A stretch of 64,000 nt of DNA from Marisa cornuarietis (lineage: Eukaryota; Mollusca; Gastropoda; Architaenioglossa; Ampullariidae), in NCBI GenBank assembly GCA_004794655.1, contig SMMW01000605.1, forward strand, positions 62,001-126,000. Reading direction: 5' to 3'. The translations under genes and the position numbers were made by a program. Shown here one piece after another: positions 23,800-35,598 of this stretch. The notes below the pieces were generated by a model that worked only from the letters and a program-made list of their open reading frames with translations, was not told where the DNA came from and ran no database searches. The number at the start of each line of letters is the position of its first letter. Position 1 is the first letter of the stretch.

Positions 23800-25870
23800 A
23801 AAATTATCGAGGTAATGATGTGTTACACGGTTTTATAAAGAACAAAAGAAAGAAAGAAAACAAGAATTTGGAGAAAAAAATTAAGAGGAGGGAGTAAACA
23901 AGGGACCAGAAGCGTGGTAACTGATCTGAGCTCATGGATACGGATAAATATAAAGGTCACTTTATGTACACACATACGGATAATAATAACATTCACTTTA
24001 TGTACTCCATGTCTCGGCCCTATGGGCAAGCTCATGGCGTTTTACACAGAATGACACACACATACACAACGTAAGCAACATAACATGCAAAGATGTTGTT
24101 TATAGAATAGGATATAGGACTATGAAAGATATGTAGTTAGCAGTTGTTTTCAGCTTGCTCCATTTATTTGAAAAATCCACAGTCCAAGCAGCAAATGCCT
24201 TTATCCACACCACAGCTCCAGTCATCGATCGGATCGAATAAGTGAGAGTCTCTTTGATATTTTCGCTGCTCATACAGTAGCCTGCAGAATGCCTCTTTGA
24301 AAAACCATAACAATAGTATATTGTTACCAATATGTTGACAAGCCATCAGAAGAGAAGAAACGTTCAGAAACAGTAGAGGTGACATAGCTTCCTCACATAC
24401 ATCCAGCCATTTATGACTACAGTTACGAAAATCGCAACGTGAATTAAGCTTAAAAACTTAGTCCTGCCCTGAGATAAGAAAAAGTGTTTTTATGTACGAA
24501 TTTCCTATTGAATTTTCCGTTAAAGTATTTCAGAGGACAGATGTGTAACCAAAAATCCAGCACTGCATAATACCAGCATCACATATGTAAACATCACATA
24601 CATCAGTCATACTTAAACTAAGTTCTGACTGAAAAAATTCATATAATCAGCCCAGCTCATTACCAATTCCTGCGATTTCATGTTAATAAGTGCATTAAAT
24701 TCCTCAATCTTATATCCTCTGTTTAGTCTTAAAATAAAAACTCCTAAATCTGGCTGTTTCTTCTCTAATTTACATTTATAAATGAAAACTTTGCTTTTAA
24801 TAGCGTGGTCTCTAGTGTATTGTCTGTTTGGCAATTTGCTTCATATCCAAACAGTATAATAGATTAATTTAGTATTAAATTATTATTTTAGTGCATTTTT
24901 CATTTATTGCCTTTTCTAGGCTTGTGCAGAATAGTTTTATTTGCTTTTGGCTAAAGGTTTGTGTCATCTAAACAGGGCTGTGTGTTTACCCTGCATTATT
25001 CACCCCATATCTTCAGAAACACCCTAGAGTCAAGTACACAAGAAACCTGTCATACAAACTCATACAAAAGACATTGTCACACTCTGTTTCCAGTCAATGT
25101 GGTGTAGTTTACAAGTGTTATTATGAGAGATAAACCCTGACAACTGGTAGCACATTAGACTGAGTCTCTCTTGTGTTTCAGGATAAACACAGATGAAAGG
25201 CGAGCACGCGGTCTCGCGCCACTTCGCCAGCAACACTAAAAGACGAGGGAAGTCAGGCCAGGCAAGAATTAGGGTTGTTAGTCACTCACCACTTGAATGT
25301 GCAGATGACTATATAACCAGATTAATTTTTGTCCGCTGGAATGAAAGAACAATGATAATTATTACCGACCCTCCTTTGGTAACTTGGATTAAAAATTTAC
25401 TGCTCACAATATTCTAGGCCTCGTCAGAGTTATTTTAGGTTTTTGCTCTGATACCTGCAGAAGGGAATGATATCCGTTGTCTGTACTGCTTGGCTGTTAC
25501 TCTAGCGATAACACAAATAAGATCCTTATTAAGACATACCTATGTGATAAACGATAATTAATGAAAGAATGCTGCAGCTGACTTTAAATGTAATTTTATT
25601 TTTTTTCTTGTTGTAAAAGAAAATAGTGATATGAACAATAATTCAGCACAATGCAATAAAACGTCTTTGTAATTCCTTTTCAGGATGTTGTTGTTTATGT
25701 CAGCGGTAACATTATAATATAACATAAAACGACATTACATGCTAAAAAGAAAATACAATGTCTTGTTCTCCATGTGTAATTATCTACGGCAGCATTTATA
25801 GTCATTGTCATAAGTATTACCATATGTCCACATTCATATTATTACTTAACCTAGAAAAACAAAGAGACGT
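23800..25870 (-). other. probable 5'-UTR intron of OAS-like gene A
   Basis: This lies between the first coding exon and the conserved promoter/5' exon near 26.2 kb. Small frames occur at 24100-24385 and 24613-24834, but none has a recognisable domain or homology to other exons of the cluster. Confidence 0.3.
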
Positions 25871-25876
25871 GTATGA

Positions 25877-26375
25877 CATCAACCACAAAGTATACACAAA
25901 GAATGCTCCACAATGGGGACAAACGGTGTAAGAATCAGTATTGAGTGCAATATAATCTTATCTGTTGACAGCACATGGGAAATCCCGCTAAACTTCCTAA
26001 TAATTCGAGGTAAATCAAACAAGTTGTCCAGAGCAAGAAAAGTCTGATACGAGAAGTAATTCAGTGCAATATAATATCTCTTACCTGATGGCGCCACACA
26101 GAGAATCACTCAGGAACTATTTCCTTCACCCACAGTTTCGCTGAAGCGACAAAGACACGTTTTCCAGTGCAAACAACAGTTACTCACCTGAGCCGTTAAT
26201 CTTTGAAGACTGTCGTTGAATGTATGACGTGTACCTGAGAAGGTTCTAGTCAACAGGTCGCTGATATGTGCTGGCGCTTAAAATAGATCTTTTCACAGCT
26301 GTTTCTAGTCGACACAAAAGGGAATGGGAACCGTATGAGCTGGCGCTTAAAATAGAACATTAGAAAGGCACTGAG
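25877..26375 (-). promoter_or_regulatory. promoter and non-coding first exon of OAS-like gene A
   Basis: The block is duplicated in inverted orientation at 59960-60395 with high similarity, although the sequence around it differs. In gene sense it contains two copies of a TCTATTTTAAGCGCCAG element (26357-26340 and 26290-26271), a putative 5' exon ending AACGGCTCAG at 26188 before a GTGAGT donor, and, in the first intron, the palindrome GGGATTTCCC (25986-25977). That palindrome is a perfect match to the NF-kB consensus GGGRNNYYCC and is also conserved in the 60-kb copy. The start site is not visible. The call rests on paralogue conservation and the strong donor. Confidence 0.6.
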
Positions 26376-26579
26376 CCTAAACTTTAAAGTCAGACTAGTA
26401 CTAGATCTCGTGCGCTAAGTAGTAAATAAAAAAATTAAAGATGAAAGGATGAAAGAAAAGAAAGAATAAGAAGGAAGAGAAAGTAGCAGTGTATAGGTAC
26501 ACAAAGACACACACCTACACCAACAACGGCAACACCCGCCTACACCAACAACAGCGACACTGGATAAAGTATGTGTGTT

Positions 26580-26765
26580 GTAATCACCTTAAGTGGGTCA
26601 CCGTTCTATTTCACGACTGTATTTTCTACCCTGTACAAACCGACAGTTACAAAGGCTAGACTCAAATAACATCATTAGACTTTCCCGTAGGTTGTAAACA
26701 TGACCTCGTCACCTCATCCCTGTAACTTTACTTATTTGTAGTGATATAAATAGGTCGCAGTTAGC
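26580..26765 (+). repeat. segment duplicated at 63765-63950
   Basis: A stretch beginning aagtgggtcac and containing tattt-cacgactg, then cctcgtcacct and acttattt-tagt-ata, recurs in the same orientation at the end of the window. It lies between the gene A promoter and the gene B promoter. It is probably part of the ancestral intergenic unit of the cluster. Confidence 0.55.
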
Positions 26766-27119
26766 ATTTTGAGTTAACTATCTCTACAAAATATAACGAA
26801 ACATTGCATTTTATGTCGAGATTTATTTATGTGTGTATCTGTTCTGTTTTTGTAAAGCTCATTAATGATACTGTCCGGTAAGGAAGTGCGCAAGATAAAG
26901 CCATATCGTTAGTATCGTTTGATAAGTTCTCTGCAACCTGAAGAGAAACATACGAAGGGAAAAATATATGTACAATGTAACTAATGATGTAATGACAAAT
27001 ATATGGTTGATAAGTAAGGAAAATTTAAAAAAAACCACCCAAGAGTGACAACTAGTGTTTGTGTGGTGGACAATTACAGTTGTAATAGCCTTCGACAACT
27101 TCTAATGGCGCGAGTCGCG

Positions 27120-28085
27120 ACAGGTGAAAACCTAAAAGTGTTACAGGTGTGTACAGCGCTGACAACAGTACATAGCTGTACAAAAGTCTAAAAGTGTTAC
27201 AGGTGTGTACAGCACTGACAACAGTACATAGCAGTACAAAAGTCTAAAAGTGTTACAGGTGTGTACAGCACTGACAACAGTACATAGCAGTACAAAAGTC
27301 TAAAAGTGTTACAGGTGTGTACAGCACTGACAACAGTACATAGCTGTACAAAAGTCTAAAAGTGTTACAGGTGTGTACAGCACATCACTGACAACATACA
27401 TACTGTACAAAAGTCTAAAAGTGTTACAGGTGTGTACAGCGCTGACAACAGTACATAGCAGTACAAAAGTCTAAAAGTGTTACAGGTGTGTACAGCACTG
27501 ACAACAGTACATAGCAGTACAAAAGTCTAAAAGTGTTACAGGTGTGTACAGCACTGACAACAGTACATAGCAGTACAAAAGTCTAAAAGTGTTACAGGTG
27601 TGTACAGCACTGACAACAGTACATAGCTGTACAAAAGTCTAAAAGTGTTACAGGTGTGTACAGCACATCACTGACAACATACATACTGTACAAAAGTCTA
27701 AAAGTGTTACAGGTGTGTACAGCGCTGACAACAGTACATAGCAGTACAAAAGTCTAAAAGTGTTACAGGTGTGTACAGCACTGACAACAGTACATAGCTG
27801 TACAAAAGTCTAAAAGTGTTACAGGTGTGTACAGCACATCACTGACAACATACATACTGTACAAAAGTCTAAAAGTGTTACAGGTGTGTACAGCACTGAC
27901 AACAGTACATAGCAGTACAAAAGTCTAAAAGTGTTACAGGTGTGTACAGCACTGACAACAGTACATAGCTGTACAAAAGTCTAAAAGTGTTACAGGTGTG
28001 TACAGCACATCACTGACAACATACATACTGTACAAAAGTCTAAAAGTGTTACAGGTGTGTACAGCACTGACAACAGTACATAGGT
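27120..28085. repeat. 56-bp satellite inside the gene B promoter region
   Basis: About 17 copies of a 56-bp unit (core aaaagtctaaaagtgttac, aggtgtgtacagcactgac). A variant with cacatcactgacaacatac recurs at intervals, so blocks of several units were duplicated together. The paralogous region upstream of gene E has only one diverged equivalent of the unit (about 54160-54200). The array therefore expanded at this copy. Confidence 0.9.
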
Positions 28086-28130
28086 GAACAGCTTTGCCAT
28101 GAATACACGTTAGCAGATGTTGTTTTTGAA

Positions 28131-28464
28131 GGTTCCTGTGGAAATTAATAATAAAAACACCTACTTTCATTTTTCTCTTCTTGGAAGGCACATTTCCTGT
28201 GGCTAGTAATAATGTACTCTCTCCCTTTTATGTATAAAGCGCAACAGCCGCTGGAAAATTCTATTTTAAGGGCCAGCACACGTGTGCCCGGGGTTTGACT
28301 AGATGTTTGTTATGATGATGTAATATGCTCATCATGGAAAAACCTGGAACTGGGATAAAATGCTTGGGAAGTCGTCTGATGCTAGCAGTGGACAGCGAAG
28401 TTGACTGACTTCAGTTCGACTTCACTGAGAAACAAGCAGTGGCTTACCTGTGTTCAGTCTCCAG
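28131..28464 (+). promoter_or_regulatory. promoter and non-coding first exon of OAS-like gene B
   Basis: Three blocks are conserved with the region upstream of gene E: 28131-28195 (ggttcctgtggaaat through cttggaaggcacattt), the element TCTATTTTAAGGGCCAGC at 28259-28276, and ggaaaaacctggaactg plus a TATA-like GATAAAA (28336-28360). A putative 5' exon starts about 30 bp further on and ends CAGTCTCCAG at 28464 before GTAAGT. The first coding exon follows at 31080. The region is divergent to the gene A promoter about 2 kb away. Confidence 0.6.
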
Positions 28465-29570
28465 GTAAGTTTGTCTTTGCACAGAATCAATGGTCGTAAG
28501 AACAGACATCAACAAGTGATAATTCTTTAGATAAAACTGCTCATTGCATGAAAGTAGTCGGATTGTGATAGAAAAGCTAATGGAAGTAAACAAATATTGT
28601 CCATAAATGCTTAGTCTATTTTACTTACTACTTTCGTTACTGCAAAACAAACATAAATAAATTAATTCATAAAACTTCATAAAATCTGTCCATCTCGAGC
28701 CTCAAAGACCCATTAAATGCGTGAAAGCTACTAGTACAAAAGTTATCGCTAATATAGTGTTACCTATAAACAAATTGTCTAACCCCGATACACCGTTAAT
28801 AACTGATCATATCCTTCCCCCTCTCAGCAGTAACAAATATTTTTTCTTATTAGAGAAAAGGTGCCACACGACATTGCTCTTATTGTTTAAAATAGCTCGT
28901 CACTAATCACTCTAATAGTTATAATTATGTTTAAGTTTCGGTTTTGCACTGTTTGGTTTTATTTTTGTTTTTATTGTGTTTGTCTTTGTTTTGCTTGTTA
29001 GTTTGGTTGGGGGGGGGTTTGAGGGGAGCGGAAGTCTGGGCGTTTTGTTTTTGTTTTTGTTTTCGCTTTCTTGCATTTTACTCAATGTTTACGTCTATCA
29101 CCTTTTCCGTTCCCGATGCTAATGCATGTTTGATTGATTAGCACAGTAGCTATGACAGATAATTTAGGGAACATTTTATATTTCAGATGTATTCTTAGAA
29201 TAGTAGGCGTGAAAACAAGTTATTAACTTTGAATTTTAGAGTGGTGAAATAAAGAATGACTTATAAGGCTTGCTGTGTTATTTTTTTCCGAGGTCTGCAG
29301 AAGGCGAGTTTGCCTATAGAAAGGAAATCAAAGAATGTTTGATGTTTGATGTTTGATATTTTAAGTATTGTACCTATCGTTTAAAGTTTAGATGGTCGGT
29401 TTGCTAAAAGTTTAAAGAATCGTTTCCACCGATTATAATTTATTGAGGTAAATAATAAATATCTTTATTTATTGAGTACATAAATAAATCGACCAAAAGT
29501 GTTAAGGAACAACTTGATTTTTGTAACACCACATGTTCACTACCTCAGCATCGTGTTGTGGTTAAGCGAT
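28465..29570 (+). other. 5'-UTR intron of gene B, no other feature
   Basis: AT-rich sequence with a polypyrimidine/G-rich stretch near 29010. Short frames only. Confidence 0.3.
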
Positions 29571-29571
29571 T

Positions 29572-29574
<3 letters not shown>

Positions 29575-29655
<81 letters not shown>

Positions 29656-29784
29656 AACGCAAGCACATCACATTCACCAAAACGAATTTTCCTTAGTTCT
29701 CTCTCTTTCATCTTCCTCTCCTACACCCACGCACATGACACTCAGACACACTCACACCCACACCCACACCCACACCCACCCACC

Positions 29785-29818
<34 letters not shown>

Positions 29819-29945
29819 AACGCAAGCACATCACATTCACCAAAACGAATTTTCCTTAGTTCTCTCTCTTCCATCTTCCTCTCCTACACCCACGCACATG
29901 ACACTCAGACACACTCACACCCACACACACACACACACACACACA
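29575..29945. repeat. (CA)n tracts with a duplicated ~112-bp intervening segment
   Basis: A long CA run at 29575-29650 is followed by the segment caaacgcaagcacatcacat ... cacgcacatgacactcagac. After a second CA run, nearly the same segment repeats at about 29816-29925, again followed by CA. This is a direct duplication nucleated in microsatellite DNA, in the long 5' intron of gene B. Confidence 0.9.
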
Positions 29946-30129
29946 CAAACATATTCTACCCTTAAATACAGTCTGCTTGGACTTGTATTTCAATTATAGT
30001 TGAGATGTGAGTTAGTTATGTACAAAGTGTAGAGGGTGACTGAGGAATAGTTACAATAATACCAATCCTTGTTTAATCAAAAAGTGTTGTGTTAGATTCA
30101 CTCACTACAGTGTGCGTGTATCTACCATA

Positions 30130-30542
30130 AGGTGACCGGACACTTAATCCCCGACATTTAATCCCCAGACACTTAATCCCCAAACACTTAATCCTCAAAA
30201 ATTCCCCCAATGTTATAAATGTTGAAGTTAAGTATTATTTTAATTGTCAAACTTATTTTGATGTTTACATGAAAATAATTATTTGAATTTGAATTAAATT
30301 TTTCATTCACTTCATAATTAAATTTTTCATTCACTTCATCATTAAATTTTTCATTCACTTCATAATTAAATTTTTCATTCACTTCATCATTAAATTTTTC
30401 ATTCACTTCATCATTAAATTTTTCATTCACTTCATAATTTCTTGAGTTGAAATTTCATTTTGAGGATTAAGTGTCGGGGATTAAGTGTCTGGGGATTAAA
30501 TGTCTAGGGGATTAAGTGTCGGGGATTAAGTGTCTGGGATTC
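30130..30542. mobile_element. MITE-like element with 8-bp target duplication
   Basis: The 413-bp element is flanked by direct repeats ctaccata (30122-30129 and 30543-30550). Its ends are inverted repeats built from gacacttaatccccgac-type words. The paralogous site in the gene C unit (about 39508-39530) is empty, proving insertion after or polymorphic with the duplication. An 8-bp duplication fits hAT-like transposition. The interior holds six copies of a 24-bp unit (aaatttttcattcacttcat, 30296-30440). No transposase is present. Confidence 0.75.
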
Positions 30543-31079
30543 CTACCATAGTCATCTTGCTTCCATAAGCTTCAGTTACACAGACACAACAATAAACACT
30601 TTTATTATTCGTTCATTGCCATCGTATACTATTTCCACAATTCTTCATTATGTTTCGCCTGTGTGTCTTTGACATGCATGGTGTTATTTACTTAAGGTCT
30701 GAGGAGTGGATGAGTGACTGGCGGATATTATCGTTTGTTGTGTGAGAAATGAGCGATACACTTGTTTGCTCTTATCGTTATTTGATATGAGTGGATGAGT
30801 GACTGGTGACATACATATCAAGTGTCCGAGTGCGCATGCACTAAGATCACTGTTGTATTTTCTGGCCTTTACACCTCCAAGTGCTGGGACAACATTTACT
30901 ACCTTGTGTAAAGCCTGGATAAAAATAGCTCCATGTGAACTCTAGATAAACAATATTATTAGAGTAGTCATGAAAAAGTAAAATTGTTGGTGTTGGTGTT
31001 GTAATTGGAACTGGCAGCATGAGTCAAATGACACTGAAGCTGAATATCTGTTATATCCCTGGTTACAGCTGCAAGAAAG

Positions 31080-33606
31080 ATGGCCAAAGTGTTCAAGGAA
31101 CAGCATCTTGGCGAAAGTCTGGACAAGTTTTCAGCAAGAAATGTTTCACCCACTGAGTCGGAATTAAAAAAGTCAGTAAATTAAAGACATGTGAAGCAGT
31201 AAATCTCAGCCTAATATTAGTGAACTTACATTTAAATGGAATCGTAATCAAACGAGTGGTGCAATAGAAAACAATGTAATAGAGATTATTATTATTATTT
31301 TTATGTAATGTACGCAACAAAGCTCATCATTTGAGTGCAAATGAATGTAGATCATATGTAAACTTTAACAGTGATTATATGCGTTTTCATCAACCATTTA
31401 TTTATTTATTTATTTGCTGTAGATTTGGTGAACAAATTGATAAATTTGTGAGCTTTCTTCATGATAAGCCCTTCGGCCCCAACTACTCTGTGAAAGAAGT
31501 GAGAAAGGTAAGAGAATTATCATCAGTTACCATCGATTGTCACCTCAAGATGCACAGTCTTGATGACAGGTGTCTGAGGTATTTAGATAAACCACAAACT
31601 GACCGCAGGCAGTGGGACTCTCGTGCAAAGAGAAAACATAAGTTCTGTAAGTGTAATTTCAGACTTTCCCTACCTGTACTATTGTAGGGTCTGTAAATAA
31701 CTTTTTTAACCTGGCAAAGGTTGTAGAACGCTTGACTATGTTTCGAAAACACTTGTCTGTGAAGGTCTCAGGAAACCAATGGTTGGGGCGAATGTTCTGG
31801 TACACAAGAATTTTGGTCAACATGCGGAGATGAGACAGACAATAAATAAAAGACAGTTAAAAGAAAGTATAGCAGTACTACAGAGAAGAATAAAAAACAC
31901 AATTTTTGTCTTCCAATCTTTGTTATCTTCTTCTTTTAATGTTTCTTCTTCTAAAACACTTATACGACTAACTAGAAGTAAATTAATGATTTTTTTAAAA
32001 CACAGATATCCAGTTAATTATGATTTCACCATGTGCTGTATCTGGGTATCCAATTGTAGTGTGGCTCACTGGGCAAGGGCACAGCAGTTCGTGACAGGGC
32101 TGACATCGACCTTGTCGTCATCATCAACGGCCTCGACAGCATCGATGACTTAATGAAAAATAGGGTGGAGCTACTGGAAAGTCTGAAAGATAAACTGGCA
32201 AAGTCACTGGGGATCCGACCAGAAAATCTGGTTGTCAACAAATACATGTACTCTTTGACCTACAAGTGGAATGGCATCGAGGTCGACATCTTACCGGCAG
32301 TCGACATCTTGTCAGGTTTATGATATTTAAAAAAAAAACTAGATGTACATAACGAACGAAGTAAGTCATAATGATAACAGAGTATTGTAGATCTGTCCCA
32401 TTAAAAATCGAAGGAAATTTAAAATGGTTTAATATTTGTTTACTGTTGGTTTACCGTATATTTTATGTGTCAGTTTGCGGGTCACCCAGCGGAATCTACG
32501 AAGCCATGAAAAAATGGGAAAAACCCGAGGAGGCTGCTCAGCAGTTCTCAGCATCTTTGTCCTCTCTTCAGGTGTGTTTTGGTCTGTGTTTGAATACAAC
32601 TAGTGGACCAAACATAATACAGGTAAACTTTTCGCCGATAAACCAGAGACAATAGTATTTGTCACAATAAACATATTTCCTTTCCTTTCTCTCTTTCACT
32701 CACCCCCTCTTTTTATTCTCATTTTAATTTTTATCATCGTGCGCGCGCGTGAGTATATCTGTGTCTGTGCTTGGGGATGTGATTAGTGTATTTGAAAACT
32801 CACTCTCATACTCAGTCATAACCATTGTTTCTTTACCGTTCATCGTCGTCAGCTCGACTTTGTCAAGGAAGTCCCAGAGCATGTCAAGAAGGTGATTCGC
32901 CTCGTGAAGTTGTGGAACAAGGTGAGGACAACCAGCGAACTATGTCCAACGATCATTTTTCTCGTTGACGCTGTCATTCCTTACATTTCTATGATTCTGT
33001 GCTGATTAATGTGTACATTCCATTATCAATAGTAAATGAAAGAAGATTTTTAAAGACCTAGGAGACAAAAGCTGTTCTCATATCATTCGCAGACAAGCAG
33101 TTGAGTTTTAGATCAACCGTAAGTACAGTTATAAAGGTGAATGCTCAAACATTATAATATAGGTTCAATAAGGAACTCCGTAGAACAAGGTAAACTGCTC
33201 GTAAGGCTAAATATCAAGCTCAGAGAATACACAATTCGCAGAGCATGTCAAGAAGATGATTCGCCTCATCCTCGTTTACTCTGTGAACAGGACGCCAGTA
33301 TGCTCCATTCAGCAACATGTACAATTCCATATTGAATTTCAAATTTGGAAAAACACCAGTAAAGCATGTTTTAGGTAGTGTTGTAGACAGACAGACATGT
33401 ATAGACAGAAAGATAGATATCAGTCATACAATATGTTGCAGAAACAGTAAAACTTGTTTTTGTCTGGCAAGCGACAGGTGGTTTTCGTTATTTATCTTGC
33501 CTTTATGGGTGGACTAGTGTTTTTTTTACTGCTTGTTTTTTTATTGATGCATTTTTAAACTAATATTTAATACATTTGCGTATTTATTTCTGACTTTTTG
33601 TCTGCT

Positions 33607-33655
<49 letters not shown>

Positions 33656-35598
33656 CGATTGCCTGCGTTTGCACCAGGAAAACGAACTTGAAATCCGGTC
33701 CTGCAGTCTGGAACTGCTGACCATATCTGTCTGGCGATCAAACGGTGAGGAAAACCCAGGAACTGACAAACTGTTTCGAGATGTCATGACAAATCTAGCG
33801 AACTTTGAGAAAATTCAAGTGGCCTTTGACAAGCACTACAAGGCTTCTTCTTACACCAGGTAAAAACTTCTGAGCGTTAGTTCAGACTTGAACCTGTCCC
33901 TGCTTTTACACAGGGCAGCAACATGACTTGTGACTTGCTACCAACTTAATTTTCAATACCCTTTCTGTCTGATCACCATTGTTCCTTCAAATAGATTAAA
34001 ATTAATATTTTCACCTATTATCGCACTAAATTTAGAGAAATGAAGCAGACAGAACTGCTCTACCAGATGAAAGTATTGTTCCTGGCCCCATCTTTACAAA
34101 ATTGGCAAATGATGATGATGTTGGCTTGTATAGCGCCATATCCTGGCCTGTGGACAGCTCAAGGCGCTGACGTCAAAATAAGATGACGACAAAATGTGGG
34201 TGTGTAGCGGGCCGTCTCCTCCACGTCACAGGGCAGCGTCACACACAGCAAGAACACAGTCCTCAGCACAAATATCCAACATGTCGTACAAGTCGGAATA
34301 CACTCCATACAACAAATATCCAACATGTCATACAAGCCGGAATACACTCCATACAACAAATATCCAACATGTCATACAAGCCGGAATACACTCCATACAA
34401 CAAATATCACACATGTCATACAAGCCGGAATACACTCCATACAACAAATATCACACATGTCATACAAGCCGGAATACACTCCATACAACAAATATCCCAC
34501 ATGTCATACAAGCCGGAATACACTCCATACAACAAATATCCAACATGTCATACAAGCCGGAATACACTCCATACAACAAATATCACACATGTATTACAAG
34601 CCGGAATAGACTCCATACAACAAATATCCAACATGTCATACAAGCCGGAATACACTCCATACAACAAATATCCAACATGTCATACAAGCCGGAATACACT
34701 CCATACAACAAATATCCAACATGTCATACAAACCGGAATACACTCCATACAACAAATATCCAACATGTCATACACTCCACAGAGAATGCAACATTCAACA
34801 GAAGGCACAAGTTTCACTGGAATGCCAGCACGCGCTCAAGTTCACTGATGAACAAAAGTCAAGCGGACATGAATCCCACACCACTGCGCCAGTCATGAAG
34901 TCCAAATCCAACAAGACAGTATCAGAGGCTTTCATCGACTAGCACATTTTCCAGGCCAGTTGTCTGCACGCATATGTCCAGTTCCAGAAATACGCTCTTC
35001 AGCCGTCTGTCCAGTGCCGGGAAAAGGCTGTCTATGTCTATCAAGACCGGGTGGATGGGGTCGGATCGCAACACCTCTTTCATGGCCCTGCTGAGAACAC
35101 CATCCCGCTACAGCTGCAGGCTGTTCCAAGTGGACGTCCTCAACATGCAGCAGTCTTGTAGAGGAGCAAGGATGACGACTTCATCATAATAAGGGTTGCC
35201 GAAACTCAAAATACGACGTGGATTCACGGACGATACAAAAAACAACAAAAAACGACAGAGAACCGTCCCCTCAAGCCAGTTAGGCGAAGGGACATCACTC
35301 TCATTAAGTCTTTTCCTGAGGCAGCAACTAAATAACTTTCAGAACATGAAAATAATTATTAATACAATGTCAAAATGTTCTCTAGCGTTTTCCCGCGAGG
35401 GAGGATCGTCTGAGTGTATATGTGTGTATATGAAAATGTCTTTTTTTTTCTTTGTTCAGAAAGCCGCCATACATTCTTGACCCAGCTAATCCATTTATGA
35501 ACACGTTGCATGGGAGGCCTAAGGCCCCTCACGAAGTGTCTACGAAAGCCTGGAAAGTCCTCGAAATCCTAGAATCTCCGAAAGAAGAGGCCAAGTGA
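31080..35598 (+). CDS. OAS: OAS-like gene B, seven coding exons
   Basis: Exons: 31080-31171, 31423-31507, 32060-32315, 32474-32571, 32853-32921, 33678-33859, 35460-35598 (TGA). They sum to 921 nt and encode 306 residues, starting MAKVFKEQ. Exon 3 has the G-S motif and the first two catalytic Asp residues ([19 protein letters not shown]) and the third Asp in EVDILPAVD. Exons 5-6 carry [15 protein letters not shown] and [10 protein letters not shown], and exon 7 carries [10 protein letters not shown], the counterpart of the vertebrate OAS ILDPADP block. Intron phases are 2,0,1,0,0,2. The intron 3 donor is weak (GTTTAT). Intron 6 holds the satellite-carrying element at 34106-35299. An AATAAA at 35981 is a likely polyadenylation signal. 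It is the close tandem duplicate of gene C, likely catalytically competent by motif. Whether the mRNA splices correctly is untested. Confidence 0.9.
33610..33654. repeat. (GT)n tract at the exon 6 acceptor of gene B
   Basis: About 22 GT units end 23 bp before the exon 6 acceptor. The gene C copy lacks the expansion, while gene E has a longer tract at the same place. Confidence 0.9.
34106..35299 (-). mobile_element. mobile element carrying the 44-bp satellite (copy 2), in intron 6 of gene B
   Basis: This is the reverse orientation of the element at 3134-4670: a (CAT)n tail at 34106-34116, the gcgc-paired 3' region, about 12 units of the 44-bp repeat (about 34270-34790), and the shared leader (ggcacaagt...). 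It differs from copy 1 beyond the leader, where it carries 34922-35190. Gene C's intron continues straight through the insertion point after caaatgatg, so this copy arrived after the B/C split. The 5' limit near 35299 is where similarity to gene C resumes; about 50 bp of gene C sequence has no counterpart there. Confidence 0.7.
34922..35190 (-). pseudogene. unrecognised ORF relic inside the satellite-carrying element
   Basis: One minus-strand frame reads like real protein for about 85 codons ([14 protein letters not shown], then after one in-frame TAG near 35105, [32 protein letters not shown] and [12 protein letters not shown]) and ends at a TGA at 34922. The family is not recognised. It could be the end of the element's own protein or a transduced host exon. 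The element copy at 3134 has a different coding-like piece at the same relative position. Confidence 0.35.

Noticed and set aside
29499..29965. His/Thr-rich frames
   Set aside because: They are translations of (CA)n microsatellite DNA. The same applies to the Cys/Val frames in GT tracts at 33612, 55647 and 57568.
34183..34942. 221-234 codon plus-strand frames
   Set aside because: Same 44-bp satellite in the second element copy. The open frame is a consequence of the repeat.
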